Of a DNA stretch of 64,000 nucleotides, positions 18,303 to 31,200 are shown piece by piece. Within the stretch, counting starts at the first letter, position 1. Each line of letters opens with the position of its first letter. A program made the translations under genes and the position numbers. The DNA is from Taenia hydatigena (Eukaryota > Platyhelminthes > Cestoda > Cyclophyllidea > Taeniidae). Under the pieces are notes generated by a model that saw only the letters and a program-made list of their open reading frames with translations, was not told the origin of the DNA and made no database searches. The stretch lies in the NCBI GenBank assembly GCA_036345935.2, contig JADWOT020000003.1, positions 11,299,091-11,363,090 of the forward strand. The letters run 5' to 3'.

Positions 18303-20173
18303 GGCGTGTGTCTGCGCCTTTCAGCACGTCCATTCATGGACCTCCTTTTCTCTCTCTCTCTCTCTCCCCATCCCTGATCGTTATGCCTCACCCGCTTCCT
18401 CCAACAACCATCCATTCAACAACAACTCGATGCGATGCGATGCGTGCCTCTCCTTCTCGGATTTTCACTCCACATGTGGATGTTATTCACTGCTACGACT
18501 ACATTTGGTGTGTTGCGTGCATTTACGTATTCCTCTGTAACGCCTTCTACTCAGATACAGCAACAACAACAAACAAGCGAATGAGAAAAAAAGACACGGA
18601 CAAACTGTTTACGCCGATACTGTGTGCATATGCGCACACGGCTGTAATCGCACTCCCTTATCCACTGCAGTCGTAGACACCAGCATGCCATCCGCCTTCA
18701 CTACTTCATCCTCCTTCTCAGTGTTTGTGTGCGTGCGTGTGTTGTGCTTAGACATGACGATTCTATTGTCAAGCTGCCTATCCCACCACCCCTTCCACAC
18801 TTTGCAATGATAGTTGTTGTTGTTGTACATACTTCCCACTCACTAACCCGATCTCATGATTTACTGTCTTCAGGTACTGCTACTGGTATTTTCTTCCTTC
18901 CTTCCTTCCTTTCTCACTTTCGCTTGCACCATCTACTCAACATGGTTTTCAATTCCTTACTTCAATGTCTTTTTTCTCCTTCCCTTTCTGTACTCATGTC
19001 ACAATCAAGAATGAGGTAGTTGTGTGAATTATAATTTATCTTCACTTTTGGCTTTATGCATGGAATGAATCGTTGAAATGAATGTCAACCATTGGATGCG
19101 CCTTGTAAAGACAACTGCTAATCAAAGCAGAACACTTCCTTTCAAATGACCTTGCGCTTAAATGTTATTCGGCAGTGCCCTCATTATTATTATGCAACTA
19201 ATTACTAAAACTTAAAAGATTTGCTTGCGAACCTCCTTAGGCTACTAACGCCAACATCATGAGGCGGATTATTAATTTATCGAAAACGGAAAGAATAATT
19301 TTACGAAATGTGCAGAGAATCGCTGCTTTAATCTATTTGAAAAGAATTAAGAGGGCTGTAAATAACAGCTTTGGCATCATGCATCACATGCAAAAGACAA
19401 TAATTTGGTTCACAAATCCTGACCTCGCTACTTACAACTCTTTAGTAGGCTAGTTCGGGGGAAAGGTGGGCACCGAGGCAGCTAGCACGTGGAGGCGGGC
19501 TGCATGATGCAATCCATTGGTAGGAGAGCACGGAATTCCAAGGAGGAGCATTGCAGTGCGTGCGTGGATTTGGCTTGGATTCTAGTCCATCTTAAAATTA
19601 AAAGCCTTTCCCATCTTTTGACCAAAAAGTGTGCAGCTGCTAAATAAATATAGATGGAAAACAATGTGGTTCATTCGATTTTGAAGTATTCTATCTGTAG
19701 AATGCTAAAAAGAATAGACTAGCTATGTGCAAACAGGTGTTGTTAAGCACAGGTATATTAATAATTTATGTTTAAATTCAAATAACTCTGCGAGGAAAAT
19801 GACCATGAGGAGTTTTAAAATGATAGTTTTCAGTCCTTTAGACATCGGTATTCGGTTTTCTCATTCAAGCTATCGTTAACAACCATATGCGGTAGAGAAA
19901 AGTCTGATTCTTCATATTATCCTGTGTAGCAGGTTCACCTCTTGTCTCTCTCTCTCCTTGGTCTTCTGATTGTCAGACGGCTTTGATAAAGTCATGCTTA
20001 TTGTTATCCAAAGAAGTGGGAACCCAGGCTAGGCATGCATCCGATGTGAAATTAAATCTATTCTAGGAGCTTTTGTTTTGCTTGGTTCCCGACTTTTATA
20101 ATGAACTGTGTTAGTAAGGGTAGGATTGCCGATTTGAACCATAAGCTCTAACAAGCAAAAGTGTGAAAGAGAG
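18303..20173. other. 3' flank of the PKA gene
   Basis: Downstream of the kinase stop the DNA is pyrimidine-rich on the plus strand, with a (TC)n run near 18347-18366, a GATGC-type repeat near 18428-18445 and a CTTC repeat near 18894-18910. The 3' UTR must begin here. An AATAAA hexamer at 19643-19648 is one candidate poly(A) signal, but its distance (1.3 kb) leaves this uncertain. No further gene is supported. Confidence 0.5.
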
Positions 20174-20361
20174 CGTAGTACTTTGTTTGTATAAACTACC
20201 GGTCTCAGTCAGGGTAACAGGGGTGGCCAGATTGCCATAGCTGCGTAGCCTGGCCTCCGGGCCATGTCAACAGCTTATTTCTCTCTGGCCGTTGAATACA
20301 TACATATTCTACTCCACCATTTCCCCTTCTTTGGCCTCCGAGGGAGCCTCAGAACGCAACA
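20174..20361 (+). repeat. Solo LTR with perfect target-site duplication
   Basis: A 188-base LTR of the same TRIM-like family in plus orientation, running from CGTAGTACTTTG to GAACGCAACA. It is bracketed by the identical 5-mer GAGAG at 20169-20173 and 20362-20366. A 5-bp duplication is typical of Ty3/Gypsy-class integration. No primer-binding site follows, so this is the solo LTR left by recombination between two LTRs. Its alignment with 22-201 and with the reverse of 24530-24688 defines the family ends. Confidence 0.82.
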
Positions 20362-20366
20362 GAGAG

Positions 20367-22229
20367 TAACTCTACTTCACATTAAGCGCTAATAATACTG
20401 ATATATATATATTGTCAACTAACCTTCGTTAGCCCGCTTTAAGTGGGTCCTCAACTGAGTAGTTGATTCAGTTAGTTGGCACACGCATTGCACTCCCAGG
20501 AAAAACATATTTTAGCGTTTTCGGTTTTTTAGTTTCGTATTAATTATCACATTGGTTTTGCTTGTTGCAAGCTGTGACATTATTCGACAAATACTTTGGT
20601 GTCGTTTATTTATAGTGCATTCGTATGTGTCTAAAGATGTCCTAACACAACTTTTAATCAAATATGTAGAGTCAGAATTGAAGCAAATAACTTGGAATTA
20701 TTCATTTGTTATACTGAACAGCTCCTTAAGTGAGCATTTTAGTTTTCGCTTTGTTTGGTGTTTTGCGCGCTTCGGGGCCTCTGGATCCCGGTAAATGGAA
20801 CTGTTCTCGTCAGAAACGAGAGGGATCTGTCAGATTTTGTTCTACATCTGGTGGCGTTGGCGTTTTGGTTCGCAACTTGGACGAGATATATTTTTCGAAT
20901 GCAACATTATGCGATAAGTATGGAGGCATTACCGGATAACGCTAAGTGCGATTCTCTCCCTTGCCATTGCCTCGCACATTGCTCAGGTGAGGATGAATTG
21001 CAATTCACTAGTTGCTGCTCTGCTTTTTATGCATCAGCGGGTGCAATATGTGCGTTTTGTCGAGAACTGGTTTCTAACCTTCAACGTCAAGACTTTTTGT
21101 AATTAATGCATGGTGAAAGCTGCATGAATTACGTTGCTATGATTTTTGCGTCAGTAGAATGCGCCATGTATATGGGATTATTCATTGACTTCTGCAACGA
21201 TTGCTAAGAATTTTAACCTCAGTTTTGTTTTGCTTTTTCCCTAGTATGAAACCTGCAATACAGGATCTCAGTGGCCACTCAACCATAAGTTTGGCCTCAA
21301 AATGAGTTGTTTTGTGAAATAGGTGCAGAAGTATGGGTATGGTTCCTTTTCGGCACGTAACTGTTTGCCCGGAGGGCTGTAGCAGACTTTCATGCATTGC
21401 AGTTAAGCTGTGTGAATTTCTTGGTGCAGCTTAACCTGAGTTCATCTTAAAGACGCTTAAACTAGGTAATTTAACCAGACCCATAGGCGGCAATTACGGT
21501 TGAATTATGGACGTTCTATAGGCATGGTAGCATGGCTAGCAATAAGCGCTATTTCTCATGATGGATCACTTATAATCACAGCCGCTTGACTTGTGTCAGT
21601 CAGCTGGCGCTAAAAGGACATGCTGTTGTCTGTCATATGCTCTTGTGAATGTGAAATGTGCCTTATTAAAGTTTCGGTCCACGTTTGGTCCATAAGTGGG
21701 GATATAATGGAAGGTCTTGAGATTTCGAAGAGGTTGGAATAACTGCTGACTAACTATTTGTCCTGTGTTCTCTCAGTCTGGGGAAAGTTAGCGGTTGCCG
21801 ATGCGAAGTATGCTCCGGAAGCTGAGGCACGCTTTGGCGGAGAAGGCTGAATGCAACAGATAATTGGAAGGAAGCAGATGGAGTGTACAGCGAGGTGAAG
21901 GAAAGAAAGGTGCAAATTTATAAGTTACTCCGTTACCAAACGCCAAGTTGAACAAACTGAAACTCAATTTTCTTCATCTGCTTGCAGTTGTTTATTCTGT
22001 ACTTTATTGGATTCCGTAATTTATGGAATTTTCCCCTTAAGACTGTGTAGGAGGTTCACCGTTTTTTCCTCCATCTTCGGGGTATCAGATTAGTTTCATT
22101 AGGGCAAACTTATTGCTTATCGTCAAGGCCGAGGATCCAGGTTGTGAATATGTGCGTTTCAAGCAACACTTCTGTTATGAGGTTAGAGTTCGTCTCTTGC
22201 CTTTTAAGCGTCAACTTCGATGCTCTCCT
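20367..22229. other. Non-coding stretch
   Basis: Mixed, mostly AT-rich DNA. Overlapping open frames at 20552-21102 (up to 115 codons, Cys-rich near the end) show no family resemblance or splice partners. A (TA)n run lies near 20399-20411. Confidence 0.5.
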
Positions 22230-23760
22230 TATGGGTGGTCTTTGTATACGCCATCAGGGGTGGTCTTTCTTTCGTATCCAGTCGGTAGCATTCCTCTGTA
22301 GGTTTGCATCCTGTTGTGGTGAACAGTTATGGAATGGGCATGGGGTGGTGCGTTGTGGACGAGGTAGTTTGTAGAGCGGGGAGGGGACTTTCGTTGGCCG
22401 GGTTGCATCCGCCCCACAGGCGATGTGAACGCCGATATGTCTGCGTTTGTCACAACATTGCTTCAACCTTATATATGACGGTCGTGTCTGGGTGCAGTAC
22501 GCATTCTAGGACATTGTAGTTCCTAATTCTGCGTTCGGTAGACATGTATCGGAAGGTACCCTCAATCCAAGTTCTATGGGCATCTTGAACGGTGAAGCGC
22601 TGCCATTGGTATTGGTTCTAGCCCCGTTCAAAAGGAGGGCTCACCTTAGGGTTAGATCTCATTATGTTGCACATTTAGTGAAAATCTTGAGCAGTCCAAC
22701 AAGTGTACGGTTCAGTATTTCCGCCCGTCCATTGCTCGACGGATGTTCAGGTGTTGCGCATGTCTTTGATATCCGAGAGATCCTGCATGGCTCGGCATAT
22801 AAGTCGGCTTTCGAAGTTAGGACCCTAGTCACTGTTGTCTGAGTCGGGCATTCCATGCTGACAAATCCTCCAATTGGAAAAAGCTGAAGTGACTACTTCA
22901 ACGTTTTGTGCCTTCATGGGTTCTGCCTCGGTTAATTTCGTGAAGCAGTCTACCATAACAAAAATATATCAGTTCTCTCTTGCTGTGTGGCTGAGGACCC
23001 ATGATAGAAATACCTGTCCATTCTTCTGGTATCCCTGCAGGCGTAGATTGGGGTGGTGTGATCATCATGACGTCAGGCCTCGCAAAACCGTTTGACCATC
23101 AGGCACGCCTTTCGCTTGAATCGTCTAGCGCCTTCCTCCTGTTAGTTTGGCCTAGTCACTCCCATAGCTCTTGTAGAACTGCTTGCACCGATGCCTCTTA
23201 TGCCACTAGACACTCAGGAGACACTACGCCTTAATGATATGATGGGACTTCACCCTTTAGAGAAAGCCTCGACCATTCCTACCATATCCATTTCACCGTC
23301 TTGATAGTCGAGTTCATCCCTCTGGTTGTGGTTTGAAAGGAATCTCGCATACAACAGAGCCATGTAGAGGTTGGTACTCTGCGTCCTCCTCGCTAACTAA
23401 TATGCTATGGACTACAACATTGTCTGTTTGTGCCGCAGATGATGTCCGCACTGCTATGCGTGTCCACCTTCCTGAATTGTAGTGTGAAGTCGTACCGTTG
23501 CGGTTCTTTGTATCATTGTGTGAAAATAACAAACAGCTCTTGTTTTGATGCGCTTTCTCGACGCATTCCATTCCTTGTCCTCCGTGACAGTACGTTGCTC
23601 GCGGCTGGATCTAGTACGAACGAAGGGCCGTTCAACTCGAGGTTGGGTAATCCTGCAATTGGTGCGGAGCGGAACATTCACTTCTGTCTCTTAAACGCTT
23701 TGTCAAACTCTCCCACTTAATTTTTTTTGCCAGATTTGGACTGATGATCCGAGCGCTGCA
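22230..23760 (-). pseudogene. Decayed Ty3/Gypsy-type pol (RNase H and integrase traces)
   Basis: Read on the minus strand, from high to low coordinates, broken frames show the order of a Gypsy pol C-terminal half. An RNase H entry motif resembling FVLDxxAS lies near 23622-23600. The integrase core lies near 22968-22940 with a YIFVMVDCFTK-like string. A GPNFESRL string is near 22825-22801. The conserved integrase helix, HPSSNGRAEILNRTL, is near 22748-22705. Stops and frameshifts interrupt the frame between these motifs, so no functional enzyme is encoded. Domain names come from known family motifs; the outer limits are estimates. The element lies immediately next to a same-strand TRIM but has no recognised LTR at its low-coordinate side. 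Confidence 0.75.
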
Positions 23761-23909
23761 GTAAACGGTCTAATACTAATTCTAGGTTGGCGTTATGCTC
23801 TAAAATACCTTAGAACATCACAATGCGTTGAAGATAAACCAATCAACGTTGTCTCCATCAGTGTCCGAAGGACATCGTCTAGCATTAATAAAGTCCGCCC
23901 AGCAGTCTG

Positions 23910-24688
23910 TGTAGCGTCCCGAGGCTCCCTCGAAGGCAAAAGAAGGCAGAATGCTAGGCTAGAATATATATATTCAAAGGACAGAGGGAAATAAGCTGCT
24001 ACTACATTGCCCCTTCCTCTCGAGCGTCGTCTCCGACGCGCCCCTTGACAGACCTCCCGCGTCAGCCATCACAACATACTCAGTGCTGCAAGAAGCACCC
24101 ACGAGCTAACCATGCCAGTTGCTGACATTCGACGCGATTGAGGCGATCCTTGACACCAACGTCAGAGATCCCTTTTGGCCGTTCGATTGGACTTTGAGTT
24201 TCGTTTGGCTTGGAAACAAAGTTCAGAACAAGTGGTTCCGCCGACCATCAGTATGTCCGTAGGGAGGCGTTAGCACGCCGATCTCCTTAAGCAAGTATAT
24301 TAGGGGTAATCTTCGGAACGAACCTTTCCAGGTAGTCCGTGGCTAGTGCCAATTCAGCTGTTAATAGCTTTCTTATAGAACACGGAGATGGGGTGGATGC
24401 CGGAGGCAGATGTCGTTCGTGGCCCATCGGTGGCACATGCACTTCTTTCGCACCACTACAACATGCCACAGGCGGTGGAGGTCGGGATAAAAACCCTGTA
24501 GAGTCGGGTTTGCTTTCTGCTGCCACCAATGTAGCGTCCCGAGGCTGCCTCGAAGGCAAAAGAAGGCAGAATGCTAGGTTAGAATATGTATATTCAAAGG
24601 ACAGAGGAAAATAAGCTGCTGGCAATACGACCACCGCTGTGACCTTCACTATAACCGGTTATTCCAACAAACAAAGTGCTACACTACA
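23910..24688 (-). mobile_element. TRIM-like element with two LTRs, PBS and PPT
   Basis: On the minus strand the order is as follows. A 5' LTR spans 24688 to 24530, starting TGTAGTGTAGCAC and ending GGGACGCTACA. The primer-binding site TTGGTGGCAGCAG begins at 24529. About 500 bases of internal non-coding sequence follow. A purine tract GAGAGGAAGGGGCAA lies at 24021-24007, and a 3' LTR spans 24006 to 23910. The first 90 bases of the two LTRs counted from the ACA end are nearly identical; the 3' LTR lacks about 60 bases relative to the 5' LTR. The flanking 5-mers do not match, so no target duplication was found. No protein is encoded. Length and structure fit terminal-repeat retrotransposons in miniature. 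Confidence 0.78.
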
Positions 24689-25233
24689 CTCATCTCATGA
24701 GTGGAACGAGGCTGAAGATTTGTTGACGATCTGGCTGCACTGGAGTCAAAAAAGAAACGATATGGACGCCTTTATAGCATGCCTATGTTTTGAAAAAAAT
24801 AAGAATGGGAATAATTTGAAAGAAGGAAGAAAAGTAAAAAAAGAGGGCTAAGAGATCTTTGAACAGAAAACGAAGAGGTTCGACGCGGGTTGATTTGTTT
24901 GATCACCGGTGTAAAATGTCTTAGCGTGGGACCCTAAGCAGCCTTTGTAATACGACACCCACCATCACTTTACGTCCGCCTCAATTGCATTTCTGAATGA
25001 ACTTAACATAAACTTTTCATTGAATCGATTGGGGCAAAATATGTGATTTCTGCTCCAAAATATTTAAGCTTAATCGGAAAAAAAGATAATTCTTAAGTGA
25101 AACCCAAAAGCGGTCTTTTGTAAGATAAAGGTATGTCTGCAATTTTTATCTTACAAGTTAAACAAATCCATGTAGTAAATTATAATAATTAGTAAAACAG
25201 CCGCTTAGTTTAAAAGATTCTGGCGGCCATAAT
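24689..25233. other. Upstream region of the MAP7-like gene
   Basis: AT-rich sequence between the TRIM and the first coding exon at 25234. The promoter or 5' UTR of the MAP7-like gene probably lies here; no clear TATA box or initiator could be assigned. Confidence 0.4.
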
Positions 25234-28200
25234 ATGGCGGAAATCGGTGAGATTGGTACTGCCGTTTCTACAAGCGAACCAAAAAGAGAAGGTGATGGTA
25301 ACTCGGCTGATGGCAAGTCTTTTTACTTTTTTACGCCTAATCACATTAAGCTGGGAACTTCCTTGAACTTGTATTTCAATGTTGGTTCGCACCTCATTTA
25401 GACACTTTATTTGGTTAGCGAAAGCCTTATTTACAGCATTCTTTAGCCTAGAGATACTGTTTCTTGCAAGGATATGTATAAGCCTACTTGTTACGCATGC
25501 ATCTCTATAACAGATATCCCTAATTTACCCCAGCAGATGATACATCACAGAGCGCTCCAGCTTCTGCGCCGCCTCTAGCCACGAATAGCGGCTCCACTCA
25601 ACAGCTCCCTACAGTCAACTCATCTATCAATGGAGCTAGCAATGGATTAACTTCAGAGCAGCGTCGGAAACTTATCGCGGAGGTTGAGCAACAACGAACT
25701 GAACAGCGTCGCTTGCAGCTGATTGAATCACAAAAGAGGGCCGAAGCCCAACGCGAGAAGCAGCGAGAGGAGCGCAAACGACGAATCGAAGAAACGCGTC
25801 AGCGAGAAGAGGCCCGTCAAAGGAGGGCCCATGAAACTAAAAAAGAGATTGAACGTCAGTATAAGGTTGGTGGATTGTGAATTTTCGCCCTCGTTCCAAA
25901 CTAACAGAATTAATTTGTTTACCTCCTTTTCGTCGATTGTTGCGTAGTCTTTGGCACAAAGTTAATTTCAGTTTTGTTATGTAGTTGCTTACATGAGGTA
26001 AGGTTGAATGATTTTAATGCTTGTATCAGGTTCCGTCATTTGGTCATTTACGGGGTGTTGCGTTAAAACGGACCAACCACAACTAGGTCATCTCGACATC
26101 GGCGTTCACATTTCTTACTCGATTAAATCTTACTAGTACTTGTTTCATCCGCTTACCAAAGAATTATCTTAGGTTTATTCCACAACGATATGCCCCTTAT
26201 TCCAAGGTGTTTGCTGTGTGCTATGAATATTGGTTCGTCGCTCACTCCTGACTTTTTTGGAGTATTTAACTTCAATTCGTGACTCCATGTCATGAGGAGC
26301 AGTGCTACCCTTTCAAACACCGGTGAGATTTGTCGCGTGATTTCTCATCCACACCTTTTGGTGAGTAGTTGATGGGTTGGAAAGCGCAAATGATTGATTC
26401 CCTTAGACTAATCATGTCCAAGTTCAGCCTACCGGTGGTGTTTGACGTGTTCAGTTTGGATATCATAGCACTCTTTGAGTTCTGAACAACTTTACCTCAT
26501 TGAGGTAATTGTTCTTGTAATCCACACCAAAAAACATTTTGCTTCCTTAAAAATGTACCATTTTGAACGCAAAAGCGGGGCTAAACATACGTCTTTAGTC
26601 AATCAAAGCGTAAATGTTATCATCATCTCATTCATTCCTTAGTTTATCAGCTCTCATTGGTGCTCACTTTTAATGCTACGTTCCATTGTCCTTTGATCTC
26701 CCGCATGTGAACATATGATTGTAGTTGGAATTCTCTTCGTTTTCTTGCTCACTTGTGATTCTAAAACGAGTGATCTACAATTGGATAAAGTGCTTAATGT
26801 CAATATTTCCTACAGGATCACATGCAAACACTGCTTCAACGCAACCGTGATCGCACGACGAACATCTCCGAGCAGTTGCGTCAAGCGCCAAACATGCGTG
26901 CCCCTCACATTCCTTCCAAGTCGACCGCCGCCGTGTCTTCAGCTAATGGTGACCGCATGGCCACCTCCTTCACAGTGGCATTTGGCAGCTCTGCGCCGCG
27001 TTCTATCTGTACGAGAGCCAATGAGGCTGTTTTACGTTCTCAGGCAGCCTTTGAGGCCCGCCTAGCTAGCTACCTCAACGGCAGGCATAGCGGTTGCTTC
27101 CTTACCCAGTCCTCATCATACACATCCTACGCGCTATACGTGAAACCCGATCTCTTGCCCGAGGATCATCCCATTCGCAGGCATCATCAGCAGCTACTGC
27201 TAGAACACCAACACTCCGCTCTCAATAGTCCCAGACGGGCCGTCTCTGCAAACCCTGCCATGCGAACCGCCAGGAAAACCACTGCTTCAGCTGGTAGTGG
27301 GGGTGGCGGTAAGTTTTTTTGCCTCGGCAGTAGCCACCTTAGTATCAGTAACACTGCGTGTGCCTGCCATCTGAAAAGGTGCATGCCTTCCCACCCATTT
27401 CTCATGATCACATAAAGTTGTCGCGAATTTCCTGTTGCTCCTATCTCTTTTTTCTAATCTCTCCCTTCTCAGATGCATGTATGCGAATGGAGAGGGTGAG
27501 AGAGAGTGGAAGTGAGACCGGGGAGGTCTTCCGCTTTCGAGATAGCACGCGCGCGTATCCTCCCCGTGATCACCACCGCCATCAGGAACACTCATTCACT
27601 CAGCACCTTTCAGCCGCTATGCCTGTCGCGCTTTTTGATTGTGCTGTTCTTTTTGTGTAGTTGGATTTTTGTGTGTTCGCGCATATTTGTCTCGCTTTAC
27701 CCTCCCCCCACCTCCTCCTCCCTTCCACTTCCACTGTTCACTGGTGCTCTCCCATTAAGCTTACCCTAGTTCTCCGTTAAATGTCAGCCGCTTAGTTCGC
27801 TGTTCTATTTTTGGAGGCACTTGTGCACGGCCAGGTAGCTTTAAAGCTTACCTAACCTACTAAAACATTGAAACGCAATCATGCAAGCAGTTAAGGGAAA
27901 GGAGTATGGAAGCTTGGTGGTTCATGGGCGCCGCTGTTAATTGTAGCATACGCTTGTTTATCCGGTTCGCCATCGCTGTCATTTAAACCCAGCATTTATA
28001 TCTATCTCCCCCTTCCATCATCATCTTCACGTTCTCGCGCCCGATCGAGTAGTTGACGAGGGCAGGGGCAGAGCTGTTAGTGCAGTCAGACAGCAGCCAC
28101 TGCAGCACCACCGTTCGCGACCGACGGAGAGGCAGGTTGCCGGACAGGCGAGTCTACCGCCGCTTCGAAGGGCCACGAGTTCGCAGCACTTTGCCGAACC

Positions 28201-31200
28201 AACTATCGCCTATACTAGCAAAGTGAGGGGTAAGCACGCCGTGCAATCTCATCTCACCTGAGCCATCTGTGGAAATGGGCTAAGCGGTAGGGGTGTTGGT
28301 TCTTGTTCAATGTTTCGCTTTTAACAACCAACCTATCAACTGACCTGCACTGCGAAGTTCCGTCCTCGTTTCGCTTCTCCCCCTCCTAATGCTCCCTCTT
28401 CCCGAGTTTATCTTCTACTGAGAAATCGTGAGTTTGTGTGGCCTTAGAGGGGTGGTTAAAATCGCGCCTAGTTTTTTTGCTTCCTGTTATTGCCTTTTTA
28501 CCCTTTGCATGAAATTTGCTTCATTTACACTTGCCTCATAATTTTTTCCCGCATCTGCATGCTTACGCTTTGATCACCTGAAAGCGGTTCATAATCTCAA
28601 ACACTTTCGGTGGGAAATTACTTTTACCATCAGTGATCTTGAAAGCACTTTGTCGCTTTTGGGCAGGATTAAGTGATATTTATTTTACCATGTTGGTTGG
28701 ATTAATAAGCTGGACCGTGGCAAGTTTTGTCCATCTTGCACTCGTTCACTCGACAATGTTCACTCAAACCGGCTCCTCGCTAATCTTTACACATCTGCAG
28801 TGCCGTGTTTGTGCGTGTGTGAAAACTTCTATTGGTATCTGGTTCGATAGTTATGTATTTCCTTTTGTTCGTAGGCGTCCCGCTTCCAGATCCCGCTGTT
28901 CCTACGGCATGCAAGGTGGACGCGTCCAGAAGTGATGATGCCCCGCTTAAGCGAAGAATTGTACCTGGACGTTCAAATGTACCCAGTGAGTTGGCTGCTC
29001 ATTTGGACAACTCCTATTTGTTTTGGATTGATAAGCCGTATTATTGTCACGAGTCATCGTTTGTAATATCATTAAATGCTCTTTTATCTAATGAGGCGAA
29101 ATTTTACGCTTTTCAATTTGTTGGCTCTGTATCTCGTGAGCGAAACTTTCGTCCTACGGGAAGTAAGGCTAGTGGATGATCCTTCAGCATAGGCAGATCT
29201 TCGACTAGATGCCTGCATGTCTTAGGAAGACTGGATTCATTTTATTATTTTATTATTTGAATGGATCTGGGATAGTCCACTGGTTTGGTGACTTTTCTTG
29301 TCTTCGTGCGGAGGCAGTGTAGGCATTCTATTCGGTATGGTTACGATTACACCATTGAAATTTAGGCTTCGAGTTGAATAGATAGGTATCAGAGGGGAAT
29401 TTTTACTTCCCAGGGGAATGGGTTCGACTTGCACACACTGCGTTATGTAGTGTGTGCATGTGAACGGTTAAATAGCCGATGACACGGACACCATATTTCA
29501 GATCTGCGCACAACTGTGTGTGCTGATGATGCAGCGTCTATACCTCACTTCTCTTACACTCACACCGTCACTTTGGCGGTTACTTTGCATGGTGTTAATC
29601 ATTTTGGTATTACAAGTACGTGGGTGTATCTGAGATGTCATCGTTGTAATCACAAAGGTTTGAAGCCATTCCTTTTTATGGCACATGAGTAATACCTCTT
29701 TTTTTCACTTAATATCAGTGGGAAAGATACTGCCTTCCTACCGGTTTTTGAGGCTTGAGGCATTTTCATTTAGTTATTTTTTCGAAGGCAGACAATTCAC
29801 GCGGACTTGGCACCACAAGAAATAACGAGAATGATCAACGCAGTAGCAAAGGAGGCTTTAAAAGCGACTTTTGTAGAGGTTCCGCGTTCAGTGACTTCTT
29901 ATGATGATAAACAGTGAGGAGTGGGTCTCAAGGATTTCTTTCCGAAATTGCAGAATCCCACTAAAGTGATGGAAAAGTGTGAGTATTGTGAATGTTTCGT
30001 GAAGCGTGTGCTATCTCATTGCGTGAGAGTACGAAAACTCGGCATTTTTGTGGCAGATTTTCTCACGAAGTAACATGGAGGTACTTGCTGGCAAAATTGA
30101 GAATGTGACTCAGTGGAAGTACATAGAGGTTCCAATTCAGTTTTGGTGTCGTGCCTTATTTTTCTGTGTATTTTGGCCACTATTAGGCCTGCAAATAGGA
30201 TCTCTTTACGTGAGAAGTCCAGTTAGTTCATGCTAAAATTCGGTATTTCGAGAGTGTTTTACGTTGACTGATCTTGCTCTCTTAATTACTCCTGCTAAAC
30301 ATTCCACCTTTCTTTTCATAAGTCTGAAAATTCGTTTTTACTAGCGAGTTCTCTCAATGCTTCGTCCAGCGACGTACGTCTCCAATTGTTTCAGGCACCT
30401 GTAAGAATTGAAGTGTAGTCTCTTTCATTGCAAAGTCACTCCACATACAATCTTCACGTGCCTGATTCACTCCGTGCGTACACATACCAATTGCGCTTAC
30501 GTAAGCCAATCGCACATGTGTACACGAAATCTTACACTTGACTTTTTAGACACTTGTAGGTCACTACAAACTCAATTTTTTTTGCTTCTTTACCGCGGCA
30601 CTTCTCTTTAGTGAGTGCAATAACATGATCGGAACCATTTACATCTTATTTTGAAAGCGTTTCACGGTAAAAGGAGTTATCGTGAAGTAGTGAGTGCACG
30701 TAAACTGGTATTAATGCTTGTTTTGCGTGTGGTTTTCAAACCTCAATTGTGTGTTGGCCATCGCAGAGGCAGTAGAAGGTATTAAAACCGCTTTCATGGC
30801 GTGAATAGAGCTGATCTTGCGGATATCGATGATAACCATAACAGTTCACTTGGGAAGTGATTTAGATGGGGTTCCCTCATTTTCTTGAAATATGGAGGGG
30901 GTACCAGACATATTTCGCGGTAATGTAGAAGGATCGAACAATAGCGATAAAGATGCAGTTATTCCCAAATTTCTGCTTTCATACACCTGTTCATTGACAA
31001 TGACGGTAGATGTGAGGCCCACTGAGACTGACCTCACCTACTAATGTTAAAAAGGAGAGCTATCTCTGTGTATGAGTTTTAAAATGAGGCTTGATTTAAT
31101 AATACGGCATACATATATCTCTAGGAGATCGTTGCAACAGCTATGCAGCGCCAACAACGGCCTCAATGAACCGTCAAAGAGCACCCTCGCAGGACCAAAA

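Noticed and set aside
20755..21102. 115-codon Cys-containing open frame
   Set aside because: No recognisable family, no signal or splice context, overlapping frames of similar length.
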